A stretch of DNA of 6,942 nt from Flavobacteriales bacterium (GTDB lineage Bacteria; Bacteroidota; Bacteroidia; Flavobacteriales_D; Parvicellaceae). Positions within the stretch are counted from its first letter, which is position 1; each line of letters starts with the position of its first letter. Shown here piece after piece: positions 5,940 through 6,942 of the stretch. The notes under the pieces are model-generated. The model was not told the DNA's origin and ran no database searches. It was given only the letters and a program-made list of their open reading frames with translations. The stretch is from assembly GCA_026993705.1 (NCBI GenBank), contig JALWSJ010000135.1, positions 1 through 6,942 on the forward strand. The letters run 5' to 3'. A program made the position numbers and the translations under genes.

Positions 5940-6698
5940 TTATCCAAACAACAAATTCGTCAAACTAACAAATTCAGCCACACCCAACTGTTCTGGTCTT
6001 TTTGTTAAAAGTTCATTTTCTTTTAATTCTTTAGGAACAATAGCCTTTAGCGAACTTCTTAACATTTTTCTACGCTGATTAAAAGCCATTTTAACAACTT
6101 GTTTAAACTTCTTTTCATCACATCCCAGTTTATCTATCTTATTTCGAGTCAATCGAATCACACCTGACTTAACCTTAGGTGGTGGAATGAAGGCATTTTC
6201 ATGAACGGTAAATAAAAACTCAATATCATAAAATGCCTGAAGCAAGACGCTCAATACCCCGTACTTTTTACTTCCCGGTTTCTCTGCAACTCTCTCCGCT
6301 ACTTCCTTTTGAAACATCCCCACAACCTCAGGCACACGATGTCTTTCCTCATATACTTTAAATAATATTTGAGACGAAATATTATATGGGAAATTTCCAA
6401 TAACAGCAATATTGCCGGTAGAAACCTTATCAAAATCAAGATTCAAAAAACTTTCTTCCAACACTCTTAGTTCAGGATATTTCTCATGCAAATAAATAAC
6501 AGATTCTTTGTCTATTTCTACTGCAACCACTACAAAGTCTTTTCTGGTCAACAAATATTTTGTTAGTGCTCCCGTTCCAGGACCAACCTCTATCACAGCA
6601 TCATACAACGATGTTTTTCTTAATGAATCTGCAATCTTTCTGCTTATATTTTCATCCTTTAAAAAATGTTGTCCTAGATGCTTTTTTGCTTTTACCAT
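5940..6698 (-). CDS. rsmA: 16S rRNA (adenine1518-N6/adenine1519-N6)-dimethyltransferase
   Basis: RsmA (KsgA) transfers four methyl groups from S-adenosylmethionine to two adjacent adenines in the helix 45 loop of 16S rRNA, late in 30S assembly. At 252 residues it is slightly shorter than the E. coli protein but complete. Marks are KKHLGQHFLKD at the N-terminus (5-15), SAM motif I EVGPGTG (37-43), acidic Glu61 for the ribose, and the catalytic motif IV NFPY (102-105). Further on are MFQKEVAERV (128-137), the PPPKVKSGVIRL substrate-side loop (172-183) and FNQRRKMLRSSL (206-217). The start follows an A/T-rich leader with no Shine-Dalgarno. It begins 42 bp after the stop of the upstream minus-strand gene, so co-transcription with it is likely. 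Loss of this enzyme is known to give kasugamycin resistance in other bacteria. Confidence 0.97.
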   Translation of the reverse strand: MVKAKKHLGQHFLKDENISRKIADSLRKTSLYDAVIEVGPGTGALTKYLLTRKDFVVVAVEIDKESVIYLHEKYPELRVLEESFLNLDFDKVSTGNIAVIGNFPYNISSQILFKVYEERHRVPEVVGMFQKEVAERVAEKPGSKKYGVLSVLLQAFYDIEFLFTVHENAFIPPPKVKSGVIRLTRNKIDKLGCDEKKFKQVVKMAFNQRRKMLRSSLKAIVPKELKENELLTKRPEQLGVAEFVSLTNLLFG

Positions 6699-6740
6699 TT
6701 TATAATTTTGTTTATTTTTATTCTCTCACAATAAACCAAT

Positions 6741-6942
6741 TTAGTCTATTTTAAAGACGATATCCTCAATTTGATTCGCACAGAAATGAATTCTTTTACT
6801 AATTTCTTTCAATTGTGATAAAATTTCTCTGTGTTTAAGTGTAACAGCAATATCCTTTCCTTCATCAAATAAAAGGTTTAATTGTGTTGAATATGCCAGC
6901 ACCAATTTATTATCTAAATGAATCGTTTGATTAACTATATGG
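6741..6942 (-). CDS. C-terminal end of a helical PhoU/DUF47-like protein (partial)
   Basis: An open frame enters from the right edge and stops with TAA at 6743-6741, giving the last 66 residues. The sequence is amphipathic and probably all helical, ending KEISKRIHFCANQIEDIVFKID. This pattern resembles the final helix of PhoU-like proteins: DUF47 phosphate-transport regulators, or the cytosolic tail of Na/Pi cotransporters, which end in a similar 'cedvanvieeiv' type helix. The match is by eye and short, so the family is tentative. The reading frame itself is supported by its length without stops, its codon use like its neighbours, and its tight 42-bp spacing to rsmA. Confidence 0.5.
   Translation of the reverse strand, partial: HIVNQTIHLDNKLVLAYSTQLNLLFDEGKDIAVTLKHREILSQLKEISKRIHFCANQIEDIVFKID

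Noticed and set aside
6508..6754. Two overlapping plus-strand ORFs opposite the start of rsmA
   Set aside because: Both are shadows of rsmA, with no start signal or family resemblance.

Overview
The window looks like chromosomal DNA of a Bacteroidota bacterium, probably Flavobacteriales. The evidence is low G+C content, mostly absent Shine-Dalgarno sites, a secreted protein with a type IX secretion (T9SS) C-terminal sorting domain, a Bacteroidota-style lipoprotein, and one good match to the Bacteroidota -7 promoter element (TAnnTTTG). The species cannot be told from the sequence.

Layout, left to right. Positions 1-148 hold no convincing gene, only a 9-bp inverted repeat and a short GTAC-rich hairpin. 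At 149-379 (+) is a small RelE/ParE-like toxin with no intact antitoxin beside it and an apparent internal deletion. It converges on a minus-strand cluster that reads arsA-like ATPase (3073-1916), a Rieske-like lipoprotein (1863-1432), then mutY (1399-383). Gaps in the cluster are 52 and 32 bp and no terminator is visible inside it, so it probably forms one operon, driven from a promoter at about 3100 that lies inside an 18-bp dyad. Next, also on minus, is a large secreted T9SS cargo protein (5546-3303) built around two near-identical copies of a roughly 190-residue beta-rich domain, with a likely terminator at 3209-3224. A 393-bp non-coding region (5547-5939) follows; it contains a perfect 15-bp-arm inverted repeat, a second short dyad and a 21-bp-period direct repeat. 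The right end carries rsmA/ksgA (6698-5940, minus) and the C-terminal 66 residues of a helical, PhoU/DUF47-like protein (minus, cut by the window edge).

MutY (adenine excision opposite 8-oxoguanine) and RsmA (dimethylation of 16S rRNA) are housekeeping enzymes. The more unusual material is the ArsA-HSP20 ATPase beside a Rieske-fold lipoprotein that keeps four cysteines but has lost both cluster-binding histidines, the duplicated-domain secreted protein, and the structured leader upstream of it. I see no clear evidence of a complete new defence or mobile system. The toxin-like ORF looks like a decaying orphan.
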